Source: Parastagonospora avenae f. sp. tritici 18332-5 (Eukaryota; Ascomycota; Dothideomycetes; Pleosporales; Phaeosphaeriaceae). Taken from it: 64,000 nucleotides of DNA. The position numbers and the translations under genes are program-made. The DNA lies in contig JAFJTR010000020.1 in NCBI GenBank assembly GCA_022559985.1, positions 124,001 to 188,000 on the forward strand, given 5' to 3'. Positions 12,749-23,280 of this stretch are shown here, piece by piece. Each line of letters begins with the position of its first letter. Position 1 is the stretch's first letter. The notes under the pieces are model-generated. The model made no database searches and was not told where the DNA came from. It saw only the letters and a program-made list of their open reading frames with translations.

Positions 12749-13818
12749 GATGTGTTTGTGTGGGGTAGAGGTAAAAGGTGAGAAGGGAGGGGAGTAGAGC
12801 AGATCAGCGAGGACAGCGGTCTGGTCTTAAAGGAACAGGAGTCTCAGGGTCTGTGTTGGCGCGGTGTAGACGTGGGGCAAGAACGTGCCTCGAACCAGCA
12901 GGACGAACTGGGGTGACTGCAGTTTGTGCAAATGGCCTTGGACATGGCGTATTTTATACGCAGAGCCTATCTGCTAGCAGAAGGCCGTGGCAACGCTCGG
13001 TGATCAGTTCCTGCCCCGGCTTGGAGGCTCTCAACACATTGTGATGCTCGAATCAGCCCGCTGCTGCCGCGAGTACCTACCTAGGTACGCGATTGTTCCT
13101 CATTGCCCTGATCGAACAAAAGGAAAAAAGCCAGAACTCTATTCATGCAGACCACGTCCATGTTTCATGCTGTACCCTCACCGCATAACCATATCCAATC
13201 GTCGATTGCTGCATGCTTGCCCATACTTAGCCTACCATCCCGTCTGGTCTCCTACGCCTATGGGGCCACAGTGTAGCCATCTCTGGTACTCCTCACAATC
13301 GTCCCGTAGCTACCCGAATCTGTGAATCTGCAATTGACTACAACCGGCGGGTCCTCGAAAGGTTCACGATGCACAATTGTTGGGGTAAAATTTCAATGGG
13401 AGCTATGGCCTCCATGTTTTCAGCCCCTCGTCTGGCCCGCGCTAGCAGGGATCAGACGGCCTGTCTGGTTGCATGCTCGACTACGGTGGCAGCACTTCGC
13501 TCAACAATTGCCCCAGACCGAAGACCATGGGCGAAAACCCGGAGTGTGGCAAATGGGAGATGCGCATCTGTAGTGCATGTGCATTCAGAGATAATCGCTT
13601 GGCCAGAGGGACCCTGATTGCGCCGCTTTTCGGAGCAGGGCGGTGGACATTTGCACCAGTCGGCAACCTCGTCACTCCCGATCCTCGCTAGTCCCACGTG
13701 GGGTAGACGCCTTCGAGTTCAGGTTCCTGTCCAGCAATACCCGCCTGTCTCAACTGACATGCCACATGCGACAAGCGACATGCGCCTATCCCTACGCTAC
13801 GTACACACCCTCTTCGTA
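12749..13818. other. intergenic: UGP1 promoter and DHNA gene 3' flank
   Basis: About 1.07 kb. It contains the UGP1 upstream region. Short open frames at 12778-13911 look like chance frames. Confidence 0.5.
12952..12958 (-). promoter_or_regulatory. candidate TATA box of UGP1
   Basis: On the minus strand this reads TATAAAA, about 200 bp upstream of the UGP1 ATG. Sequence match only. Confidence 0.35.
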
Positions 13819-14673
13819 TCAATCCAAGCGTACTGGACGCGTTATCTCGACAGCGGGAGCGTCCGCGAATGGAACAGCAAGTGGCTTTTCGATTCTGAGC
13901 CTCAGGACTAGGGCCTGGTCCTCAGGTTGCGTGAAGAATTGCTGCCTGAGCTGCTGGATTGTCCATTCGAGCATGCTCTCTAGAGTCTGAAATTCGGTAG
14001 CTGAAATTTGCTGCGTCTTGTCAGTGTCCATGTCTACGGCAACCGTTTGGCGCGAGCATACCGAGAACAAAAATGTCTCCAGTTCAGGGTAGTCGTCGGC
14101 TCGAGAACTAAACTGCGGCAGGCATTCGACCCACAGATTCACCACTACTGGCTGTTTCTGCAACCTTTCATTCGAGTTGACGCCAATGAGACAAGGAATC
14201 CGGACGTTTCGTAGATAGAGCACGCTTGACCGCACATTGGTGCCCTCAAGCGTCGAAGTGTGGTGACCAACACCATCTCCGAACATGCCACCTTTGATGA
14301 AATAGACACTTGTTTCAATAGCGTGTATCGGCGTCGTGCCCGCCACCTCCCTCACGGCGTCCGCAACAATTGTCGAAAACATGGCTGTTGGTTCCCACCT
14401 TGAGCTCGCCGTCTGTAACCGCGCCTGGACAGCCTTGCTTAGGATACCATAGTGAATTGTGCTTTCATCAACGGTGTCTGTTGTCGAAGCCGAGGCAAAC
14501 TTCTGGCTCAAGGTTACGACGACGCTGATGAGTGCTCGTTGCGGTTTGTTACGGCCCCAGACATCTTTTCCAGCATTGACAGTAACCTCGAGGTTCTGGA
14601 CCATGATCTTATCACAATGCTCGCTGAGAGCCAGTTGCGCATTCCATACCGACTGTCGGACCATTGGCGTCAT
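13819..14673 (-). CDS. dihydroneopterin aldolase-like protein, two FolB repeats
   Basis: The 284-aa protein has two FolB-type modules. Module 1 is about residues 12-125 (KIMVQNLEVTVNAG, WGRNKPQ, STIHYGILSK). Module 2 is about 140-284 (LYLRNVRIPCLIGVNSNERL). This matches the tandem aldolase domains at the N-terminus of the fungal trifunctional folate enzyme FOL1, which cleaves dihydroneopterin. Here no HPPK or DHPS domain follows, so it is a stand-alone two-module form. I chose the ATG at 14673. The frame is open upstream to 14832 but has no earlier ATG there, so an upstream exon is possible. Module 2 departs more from the consensus and may be structural rather than catalytic. Confidence 0.75.
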   Translation of the reverse strand: MTPMVRQSVWNAQLALSEHCDKIMVQNLEVTVNAGKDVWGRNKPQRALISVVVTLSQKFASASTTDTVDESTIHYGILSKAVQARLQTASSRWEPTAMFSTIVADAVREVAGTTPIHAIETSVYFIKGGMFGDGVGHHTSTLEGTNVRSSVLYLRNVRIPCLIGVNSNERLQKQPVVVNLWVECLPQFSSRADDYPELETFLFSVCSRQTVAVDMDTDKTQQISATEFQTLESMLEWTIQQLRQQFFTQPEDQALVLRLRIEKPLAVPFADAPAVEITRPVRLD

Positions 14674-15104
14674 AGTGTAGGCAGTACCGGCGCCCGAGAT
14701 TTTGGAACGATATTGGTCGATGGGCAGGTATTCGGGCCTGGAACTTGAAAAGGCTATGGCGCAAACGATGTAGTCAAGCTGTTGGAAGCTGACTTGACTA
14801 TGCCTTGACAACCAGGATAGATTGCTTGGCAAACCTGGAGGTCCAAACTCCTTCGCGAGTCAGAACTATATTAAGCCCTTTGCGTGTTTGCGAAAAGGCT
14901 TGGGATCTGAATTACCCAAGGTGGATGTGGTATGACGCCCTTTCGGTAGCGGGCACTGACGCACGGACCCGCGTGAGAGCCTCAGTCGAAGCTTCTAGCT
15001 CCATAGTAGCCAAAGTATTTCTGCAATCACAACTGCGGCCTACTCATTAACAAAGCTGCGAATACTGATACAGATCTCCTTACAATCAGCACATAGTCAC
15101 AATC
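14674..15104. other. divergent promoter region, DHNA gene / STI1
   Basis: This 431-bp gap between two divergent genes should hold both promoters. GAA/TTC-rich patches such as tcgaagcttctagctcc near 14988 could be heat-shock elements for STI1, but no clear array of nGAAn units is present. Confidence 0.4.
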
Positions 15105-17060
15105 ATGGCGGACGCACTAAAAGCAGAAGGCAACAAACTCTTTGCCGAGAAGAAGTTCACCGAGTCCATGTACGTTCCCCGCATGTGTATTCGGCCGGCC
15201 GTGGACTTGCTAACAGCGCTGCAGTGAGAAGTTCTCACAAGCTATCGAGCTTGACCCTTCGAATCACGTCCTTTACTCGAACCGCTCTGGCGCATATGCC
15301 TCGTTAAAGGACTGGGAGAAGGCCCTAGCAGACGCGTCCAAAACAACAGAGCTGAAGCCTGACTGGGCCAAAGGATGGGGTCGCAAGGGAACCGCGCTGC
15401 ACGGCGAGGGCGATCTAGGTAGGTCAACAGTCTGGAAAAGATGAGGGACGCGACTGACACGGTATAGTCGGAGCAACAGACGCCTTCGAGGAGGCACTCA
15501 AACTCGACCCGAACAACGCGCAAGCCAAGTCTGGACTTGATGCTGTGAAGCGCGCTGTGGAGGCCGAGGCGCGAGCTGATGGACTGGGTGGAGATCCTTC
15601 CGCCGGCCTCGGTGGCATGTTCAACGACCCGAACATGATCCAGAAGCTCGCCAACAACCCCAAGACGGCGTCGTACCTCGCAGACCCTGACTTCATGAAC
15701 AAGCTCCAGCAGCTCAAGTCCAACCCGAATGCTGTTGGCTCGTATATGCAAGACCCGCGCTTCTTGCAGGTTATGAGCGTAATGTTGGGTATCGACATGC
15801 AGTTTGGCGGGCCTGGAGGAGCCGGAGAACCGGGTGGTGCTGCACCGCGGGACGTTGAGGAGGACGTTGAGATGCCCGATGCACGGGCAGCTCCTGAACA
15901 GCCCAAGAAAGCTCCCGAGCCAGAACCAGAGCCAGAAGTGGAGGAGACCGAGGAAGACAAGGCTGCCAAGGAGGCAAAGGTCAAAGCCGACGAGCTGAAG
16001 AAGAAGGGTACCGAGTATTACAAGAAGCGGCAATTTGACGAGGCCATCGAGAACTACACTTCAGCATGGGAGACACACAAGGACATTGCATACAAGACCA
16101 ACGAAGGAGCTGCAAGGTTCGAAAAAGGTGACTATGAAGGCTGCATCAAGGCTTGCCAGGAAGCTGTCGATTATGGCCGTGAAGTCTACGCAGACTTCAA
16201 GATCGTCGCGAAGTAAGTTGGCTTTATCTTGGACCGAGAGCCCCTGCTAAGACAGAACAGAGCATTTGCACGCATTGGTACCGCCTACGAGAAGCTGGGC
16301 GACCTCCCCAACGCCATTCTCTTCTACCAGAAGGCACAGACCGAACACCGCACACCCGAAGTCCTTGCTAAGCTACGGGCAGCAGAAAAGGCAAAGATCA
16401 TAAAGGAGAGAGAGTCGTATATCAGCCCAGAGGAAGCAGAGAAGGCTCGTGAGTTAGGCAACGCCAAGTTCAAGGAGTCAGACTGGCCTGCTGCGGTTGA
16501 AGCATACTCTGAGATGATCAAGCGTGCGCCAGACGATCCTCGAGGATACTCAAACCGTGCCGCCTGTTTCATCAAGCTTCTTGAGTTTCCCTCCGCCGTT
16601 CAAGACTGCGATGAAGCCATCAAGCGCGACCCCGACTTTATCCGAGCGTATCTCCGAAAAGCCCAGGCATACTTCACCATGCGCGAATACAGCAAGTGTG
16701 CAGATGTATGCGCAGAAGCTGCTGCGCATGACAAGGACGGCAAGAACGCGAGGGAGATTCAACAACAAGAGACCAAGGCTCTGCAAGCACAGTATGCTGC
16801 GCGCGAGGGCGAGACGGAGCAGCAGACCATGGAGCGCATCCAGCGGGATCCAGAGGTAAGTACTTCATCGCAATATTATAGACTCCAACTGCTTACACAG
16901 TTTCTAGATTGTCAGCATCCTACAAGATCCGATCATGAACAGCATCCTCCAACAGGCCAAGGAGGATCCGGCGGCGCTCCAGGAGCATCTCAAGAACCCC
17001 GACATCCGTACCAAGGTGCAGAAGCTCGTACACGCAGGTGTCATTCGCATGGGTCGATAG
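15105..17060 (+). CDS. STI1: Hsp70/Hsp90-organising co-chaperone STI1 (HOP)
   Basis: Cytosolic adaptor that passes clients from Hsp70 to Hsp90. Five exons, 15105-15169, 15225-15418, 15468-16212, 16261-16855 and 16908-17060, give 583 aa. Domains in order: TPR1 (about 2-110, [13 protein letters not shown]), DP1 (about 150-205, [19 protein letters not shown]), an acidic linker, TPR2A (about 265-385, [18 protein letters not shown]), TPR2B (about 395-515, [20 protein letters not shown]) and DP2 (about 530-583, [19 protein letters not shown]). Each splice join restores the family sequence, for example [16 protein letters not shown]. The length is normal for fungal STI1 and the copper/ATPase interfaces look intact. 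Confidence 0.96.
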
Positions 17061-17548
17061 GCAGCATGAGCGTGCCGTTCGTTAATTGTTTGGTACTAAT
17101 GTCTGAACGGCATTCAAGATTTGACAACGACATATTCAGAGGACGATTTTATGAGCGAAATGACTTCGATTTTCTCTGCATAGCGTTACGGTACTTCAAA
17201 ATGGTATTCTACATTTTCAACTTTCGCTACTTGCACAATGCTTTCTTTGATTGTGCTGCATCGAATTTGAGCGCCTGCTGCATCTACATCTAAAAAATCT
17301 AATGCTGACTGGCGCGTACTATTTCTTCCGATGATAGAGCGTGAAGCAGGAACTGTCTCATCGCGGGCACGGCCAATCACAGTATCGTCCCACCGGTGAC
17401 ATATCGCCAAGCCTGCAACGTTCAATGCTCCAAGTGCCACCAGCACTTCCTCAGCAACAAGCTTCTTAGCTTGCTTCCTCAATCCACGGCTTTTAACATC
17501 GATTTAAACTCGAGTAGCTATAGACTATAGTCTTGACTGTCTTTCGCA
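17061..17548. other. STI1 3' flank and bZIP gene promoter
   Basis: AT-richer than the neighbouring coding DNA. No gene was recognised. Two plus-strand genes follow each other here. Confidence 0.5.
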
Positions 17549-18343
17549 ATGTCGACCATCGCCTCGCCCGCATCTACGTCATCTGATCACGGTTCTGACG
17601 ATGCAAAGTCACGTCGCAAGTCTCGCGTATCGGCAGAACACACCCTTAATAGAGTACGCGAAAACCAGCGGCGCCATCGCGCTCGTCAAAGAGACCATGT
17701 CGCGACCTTGGAGGGGAAGCTCGCCGAGACTGAGCAATTGTTGGCCGAGGCAAGGGCTGAGATAGTCTTGCTAAAAGCACAACAAGATGTGACGAACGCC
17801 ATATGTCGCGAGAACCATATCGAACTACCAAATGACCTTGCATCCATCAAGGCGTCAAGCGAGGACGCGGGTGATTCTACTAAGCCATCGGCGCTAGCCT
17901 CTGTAGTAGTCAACAACGGCCAGCAATTCCCATACACAACGAACCCCGACCTATCCTTCCTGGACGACATCTCGTCTGCATTCATCATCGACATGAATAG
18001 CCTGCAAATACCGATGCCAGCGCCCCCTAAGGAAGAGCTGGACTCATTCAGCGGTCCACCACCCTGCTGTTCTGACACTGCGACTGTACCTCTCCTGGAC
18101 GAGCCTGTTGATCCAGAGTGCTCGACTTGCAAGACGAAGCCACCGCCTGATCCATCCGAGAGCACGACGCTGTGTGCGCAGGCATTTATTCTGATATCGC
18201 AGCAAAACTTCCGAAACTTGGACCCCGAGACGATCAGGATGTGGCTAGCTCAAGGCCTGAGACGGGCACAGAGGGAAGGAGAAGGATGTCGAGTTGAGAA
18301 TGGGGCATTGATGAGACTGCTAGACTACATCAGTGGTATTTGA
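17549..18343 (+). CDS. bZIP transcription factor with conserved Cys-containing C-terminus
   Basis: A single exon of 264 aa. The basic region NQRRHRARQR (about residues 37-47) has the Asn and Arg of the bZIP DNA-contact motif. A short zipper follows (LEGKLAETEQLLAEARAEI, with Leu/Leu/Ile at heptad positions). The middle is Pro/Ser-rich. The C-terminus (about 205-264) has a conserved block including LCAQAFILISQQNFR, WLAQGLRRA, GCRVENGALM and LLDYISG. That block recurs in a fungal bZIP family often found near secondary-metabolite or stress genes (from family knowledge). The Cys pairs CC, CSTC and GC could be redox- or metal-sensitive. Targets are unknown, and no biosynthetic cluster is adjacent. 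Confidence 0.85.
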   Translation: MSTIASPASTSSDHGSDDAKSRRKSRVSAEHTLNRVRENQRRHRARQRDHVATLEGKLAETEQLLAEARAEIVLLKAQQDVTNAICRENHIELPNDLASIKASSEDAGDSTKPSALASVVVNNGQQFPYTTNPDLSFLDDISSAFIIDMNSLQIPMPAPPKEELDSFSGPPPCCSDTATVPLLDEPVDPECSTCKTKPPPDPSESTTLCAQAFILISQQNFRNLDPETIRMWLAQGLRRAQREGEGCRVENGALMRLLDYISGI

Positions 18344-19794
18344 AAGCCAGGTATGCGAAAGAGGGTGGTCTCCACATCCACCAGACAGCGTTACTACATA
18401 CCATGCGTGGCATGAGGACGGCAATTTACGTTGTCGTACGCTTCGTCAAAGGTCACTTCGTAACAACCACGATCTCCGATACTTACACCACCCATCTCTT
18501 TGCGGCTTCAACTACGGGCTGCAAGGGTAGCTCTGCTCGACAACGCGGCGACCCGGAACGATGTCCGGCGGCATATCGAACCCTACACTTCTCGCCTCAA
18601 ACCTCTCATGAACAACATTGCAGTCGCTGCGGGACCGGCCACTGCCCCACAATGGACGAGGCAGTAATATACAATCACGTTCGCACTCGGTGCGCTGCTA
18701 CTGTGGGTAGCAATGTTTCGAACAGGACCATCTAGAACTGTTCCATCAGTCATCAGTAACGTTCCTACCAGCAAGGGGCATTTCGTGTTAAAACAAGAAG
18801 TGCTGGATTCTTGAGAGCGCAGCGCATTTTCGGCACACACTCGCTACAGCGGCTATGCTTGGAAAGACGAATTTCAATGGCACATGACATACGGACTGCA
18901 TAGCTGGATAGAAAAGGGAAGAGGAGCACGAATAATGGCTCATAGACGCTGGCTCTAGGGCCGGAGCGATCGTCGATGGGGCTGTAGCTTGAACGTTGTC
19001 GGAAGCGGTGCATTCAGTGCTAGCTATTGGTCCCGGGGTCCGTTGGAAATACAGGAGCTTCTCGCTGTGCGGAGTAACCAGTCCAATGCGGAGGTCCTGC
19101 TCCAGAAATAGAGAGGATGTCAGCAATCATAGATCGGAATGCCTAGACTGGTAATTAGGGTTGTTTCAAAGTATATGAGCTTTTTCTAATCATACATTGC
19201 AGGTTTCCTACGAAACTTGGGCTACCGCAATGCGATCACTTCTTGAGCATAGTTGAGTGCAGATTAAAGTCGTTCCTATCTTTCGATTCCCTCGAGGTTC
19301 TTCCATATCTGAGTAGCAATTGCTGCGGACACCACCAAGGCTTATGCAATTCTGGCGTCAATATTAGACCGCACATTACAGTTCTGGGCCATTGCCCTCT
19401 GGTGGACTCCACTCCTCTTCCCTCTACCCCGTCTCGTCCTACCTAAATTTTGTTCCGATAGAAGATCGCCGTCTCGCCAACGAACTGATATCCAATCGCA
19501 CCCGAGACATTACACAACTCCTCTCCATTACTGCGCAGAACTCGCCAATCCATATTGTCCAGCGAAGAACTTGGCCAGCATTCTGCACGACCTCAAGCAC
19601 AACGTGGTCCAGCTCCTCCAATCGTCGTCGTGCTCTCAGCACTTCTGACTGTTGGTAGTGAAGTAGCTCGCGGTTGTGATGCGCATCGTCGAAGCGGTCT
19701 TGTCGACGGGCAGCGGGGGATCGTATTGTTGGTCGTCGCGAATGACGTGTCGATGCACTGCGATGAGTTGTTGCAGAACCGAAAGCTGTGTGAG
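18344..19794. other. 1.45 kb without a supported gene
   Basis: Small open frames occur on both strands (18340-18735 plus; 18788-19126 minus). None has recognisable domains or clear splice partners. The downstream part lies 3' of the broken RING gene. Confidence 0.45.
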
Positions 19795-21070
19795 CTATTG
19801 AACGAGCGGGCTGTAGTGGTCCGCGCCAGGAAATAGCGGGGGTGCCAGGGGAGTGTGTATGTCCGAGTCGTCGTCCGAGTCATAATCCGAATCTTCATCT
19901 ACTTCGGCTGTATGGTTGTAGTTATGCCTACGAATGTTCGCATCAGAGATCGGAGCTGGGCGTGGAGTGTCTTGTTGAACACGGGGTTCGCTGCGAAATA
20001 CTGGGATTGCTTGACCGGCAGGTTGCTGGATAGGTGCTTCGCTGTGAAGCGCTGGGATTGGGCTTACTGATCCAGAGCGTTGCTGCTGACGCTCTGATTG
20101 ACGTGATTGATCAGACACCGTGCTGCCTGACTCTGAGTCCTGGAACAAACGGCTGTATACATTCAAGGCAGCTTGCCGCGCTCTAGCCTCATCATTTTGA
20201 TCGGCATTGTTAGCAAGTTCTTGTGCTCCAGGCACAGCAACTTCGCCTGCATTGTTGGCGGATTCCTGTGCTCCAACCACAGCATTTCCGCCATTGTGTG
20301 GCACTTTCACCACTTCCACCACAGGTTCGGGATTCTCCACCCCAGCTTCCATATCCTGGTCGTCGCTCGCTTCCGATACTGGGCTGTTATCAAACCAGCG
20401 AGCGTGGCGGTTATCGTCCATAGCGTTCAAGAAAGCCGAGAAGAGCTTTGCCTTTGGCGTCTGGGTCAGGTCTGCCCTTAGCAACGATTTCCACACACGC
20501 TTCGCGACCTCGAACTCGAACCAATCCCACTCCATGCGCTGGTGCTCATTACAGCAGCGCATGCCTTCGCACCCACCCCGAATCCACTCAGAGCGCACGT
20601 CGGATATGATGCGAACCTAGTTTTCGTTGTGCCGCTGCATGTAAACGTAACGCTGTCTGCTGAAGTGGATATCGACGAGTTCCATCAAGTTGCTGTATAT
20701 TCCGACGGAGAATTTGGCGGGAATGTACGTCCGAGCGTACTCTTCAGCTTGCCATTGAGCCTCTTTGTCCGGATCCAAGAGATTCAATTTGCACAGTGGA
20801 TCGCGACAATTGGGACAGCGGTTGCGGTTTGGATTGATGCCGTCGACCCATTGCAAGATGCAGGTCTTGTGGAACAGATGCCCACAACGTACAAGCCGCG
20901 GGTCGCCATCATGGCCAGTGTGTTTCGTGAGCCCCAAAGATGGGCTCGGCGCAAATGCTGCAGTCCATTGCTTCCATCTCAGCGGTGTGGGCATCGGGTT
21001 GGATGTGGGAATTATAATCCAGATCGTTCTTAAGGTTTTCCAAGTCAGGAAGTGGAGCATTGGCAGACAT
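19795..21070 (-). pseudogene. RING-H2 finger protein gene with frameshift and in-frame stop
   Basis: Frame 1 starts at 21070 (MSANAPLPDLENLKN) and gives the first Cys pair of a RING (DCSIC, residues 37-40), then stops at 20911-20909. The rest of the RING (LVRCGHLFHKTCILQW, then CPNC) is in a second frame, shifted by one base, without room for an intron. That frame meets TAG at 20617-20619 and continues in phase to 19795. It encodes a conserved-looking segment (EHQRMEWDWFEFEVAKRVW) and a Ser/Asp-rich disordered tail. Intact relatives would be E3 ubiquitin ligases. The frameshift plus nonsense codon suggest a dead gene. A sequencing error and a missed intron together are the alternative. Confidence 0.6.
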
Positions 21071-21714
21071 GACGGTTGTTGAAGTGGTGAATTATGGTTG
21101 GAGGGACTAAGGCTTGACGCTTTTTGGGGAGTGTAAAAAAGTTGAGTTTGTTGTCCGAGTATGGACTCAGGGGTTTGACGCTTTTCGTGGAGCGCAAGGA
21201 AGTTGAGGTTGTGGTGCGGGTGAGTATGAGTTATGGAGAAAAGGGACTCTCGATGGGGGATGGGGGGAGAACAATGTTATGAATCGATGCTGTCGCGCCG
21301 ACTAGATGAAGACCGTCTCCTTCGTAGTGAATGGTCAGAAGTCATTCCACCCTGCCTTACAACCGAGACCCTGCGCAAGGCTACCATGGCGTAGGAACTG
21401 TCACTATTGCTGCGCATTGTGAAAGCACAATCCTATAGTGGCTAAATATCGTAAACTCTCAAGAATAACCTTGTTCGCTCCGAGTAACTGTGCTAGTGGA
21501 CTTTTTCAGACACATTGCTGGAGACACAGCGGACGAATGGGCAGAGCACTACGGTTTAGTGATATTACTAAGATCCCCGACGTTCATTGTTGTTGTCACT
21601 TTAATCAAACCTGGCTTTAGCGGAAAGTTACAACTCAGAATGAAGCACCATGTCCGAAAAGTCATCATACCTCCACCCACTGAATCCTTATAACCTCATC
21701 ACTTTTGTTCGAAT
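21071..21714. other. intergenic, nothing recognised
   Basis: Contains the upstream flank of the RING locus and the 3' flank of the nicotianamine synthase gene. Only short chance frames are present. Confidence 0.5.
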
Positions 21715-22791
21715 TTATCGCTTCTTGACCCTCATAACGACCACCGAATTCACAACTTTCGTCCACGGATGCACCTCCACTAATATCTCCAGTCCCGTCT
21801 CCCGCTCCAGCTCATTCGACAGTTCCAGGACCTATCACATCTGTTAGCATATCCCAAATCTCCCAAGGACAACAAGGTGCGACTCACAGGATACAGCACC
21901 TCCCTCAAGCCCTTCGCACTCCTCGCCACCACCAACGTGCCGACCTTCAGCTTCTGCGTCAAGCTCTTCAAGATGCTGATTTTGCTTGCAGTATCGCAGC
22001 CCACAAGCGCAGCTAGGAATACAACGTCGAAGTCGGTCCATGCTGTCGTGCTCTCTTGCGCTGTGATGTCCTCACGTGAGAATGTCATCCGGTCGTAGCC
22101 GAGTTTCTCACACAGCGTTTGACTGACTGAAAGCGCGGTCGCGTCGCGATCGATGTTGTGGACTGTTGATGAGGGATAGCGGTCGAGTATACACAGTGAC
22201 GTCAAAGGCAACGGGCCGGATCCGATGAAGGCGATGTTTTTTGGTGGGAGGTTGTCGGACAGATAGGCAGACAAAGTGGCCATCTCGAGGTTAGAAAGGT
22301 CGATGTAGTTTTGATGATATGGGAATGATTCAAGCAGGCTTTTCGGCTCGACTATGAGGGAATGAGTTTGACATGGTCTCGAATGAGCTGGAAGACGTAC
22401 GTGTTGGTTGTGCTTCTGCGTCTTGAATTATGCGCCCTGCCCAGAACTTCTCCAACTCGCCTTCGGCAGCTGCGCATAGTGGTCTGAGCTCCTCATATAG
22501 CTCATTGGCGCCGCGTATTGAGAAGAGACTGCTGATAAAGTCTGCGCTTTGCGGTGTAATGCACAGCCCGACGAGCCGTGTGAGGAGCTCATCGACTTTC
22601 CCTCCCGGGGCTAGATTTGGAAGTTTCACCAAGTCCGCATAGATTTCCTGAATCTCGGCGAAGAGTTTATGTGCGGAGGAAGTTGTAGTGGTTGGTGTTC
22701 GGGGTGGTGTAATCGTATGCGTTGGGTCTGCTGTATACTTTGATTTTGATGAACCCATGTTGACGCTTTCTTTTGGGGTGTAGGTCGACAT
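21715..22791 (-). CDS. nicotianamine synthase-like protein
   Basis: Nicotianamine synthases join aminopropyl groups from S-adenosylmethionine to make the metal chelator nicotianamine. Three exons, 22791-22401, 22351-21888 and 21831-21715, give 323 aa. The N-terminal helical part contains LFAEIQEIYADLVKLPNLAP. The SAM-binding Rossmann-like part contains NIAFIGSGPLPLTSLCIL, then VHNIDRDATALSVSQTLCEKLG, DVVFLAALVG and KVGTLVVARSAKGLREVLYP. The last intron was placed so the frame continues VLELSNELERETG to a stop at 21715. The length matches plant and fungal enzymes (about 320 aa). The likely role is iron, zinc or nickel handling. Confidence 0.88.
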
Positions 22792-23280
22792 GTTCTTTTC
22801 GTGTTTTTATAGTAAGATCCAAGGAGGCATTCGCTGTGCGTGTGCATGTTCGCTGCAGCACATACATATTCAAAGTCTCTGGAAAAAGCATGCATAACGC
22901 GGCAACTAAACGCAAAGCTTAGTCTAATGGAAGAGAAGCTATTGGCTGCTTCACAGTGAGCACCATGATGGCTTCGTGGGGTGTGGATGTTGTGCAGGTA
23001 AGAGATTTCATACAAACATTGGAGGCTAAGCTGAGTGAGGCAGGAGTGCGTGGAGAAGGTACATGTGTTGCTGTACAACTCAGCGGCTAGGCGTCGTAGT
23101 AACGTGGAGAATACGATCTGCGCCTAGCTAGTAAGTAGAAGGTCGCGGTTCATCCCATGCAGTCGAAGCTAACGTTCTGTTGTTCACGAAATGGTGATCC
23201 TCTCAAACCGGCTTCTAGAAAGCCTCATTCTGTTCGCGTGGAGGTTCGGCTACATAAATATGCCGAACAATGTGGAGACA
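22792..23280. other. intergenic, nothing recognised
   Basis: The nicotianamine synthase promoter lies here. No motif was clear enough to call and no coding signal was seen. Confidence 0.5.

Noticed and set aside
18788..19126. 112-aa minus-strand frame in the 18.3-19.8 kb gap
   Set aside because: No recognisable domain, no clear start context or splice partner, and overlapping alternative frames of equal quality.
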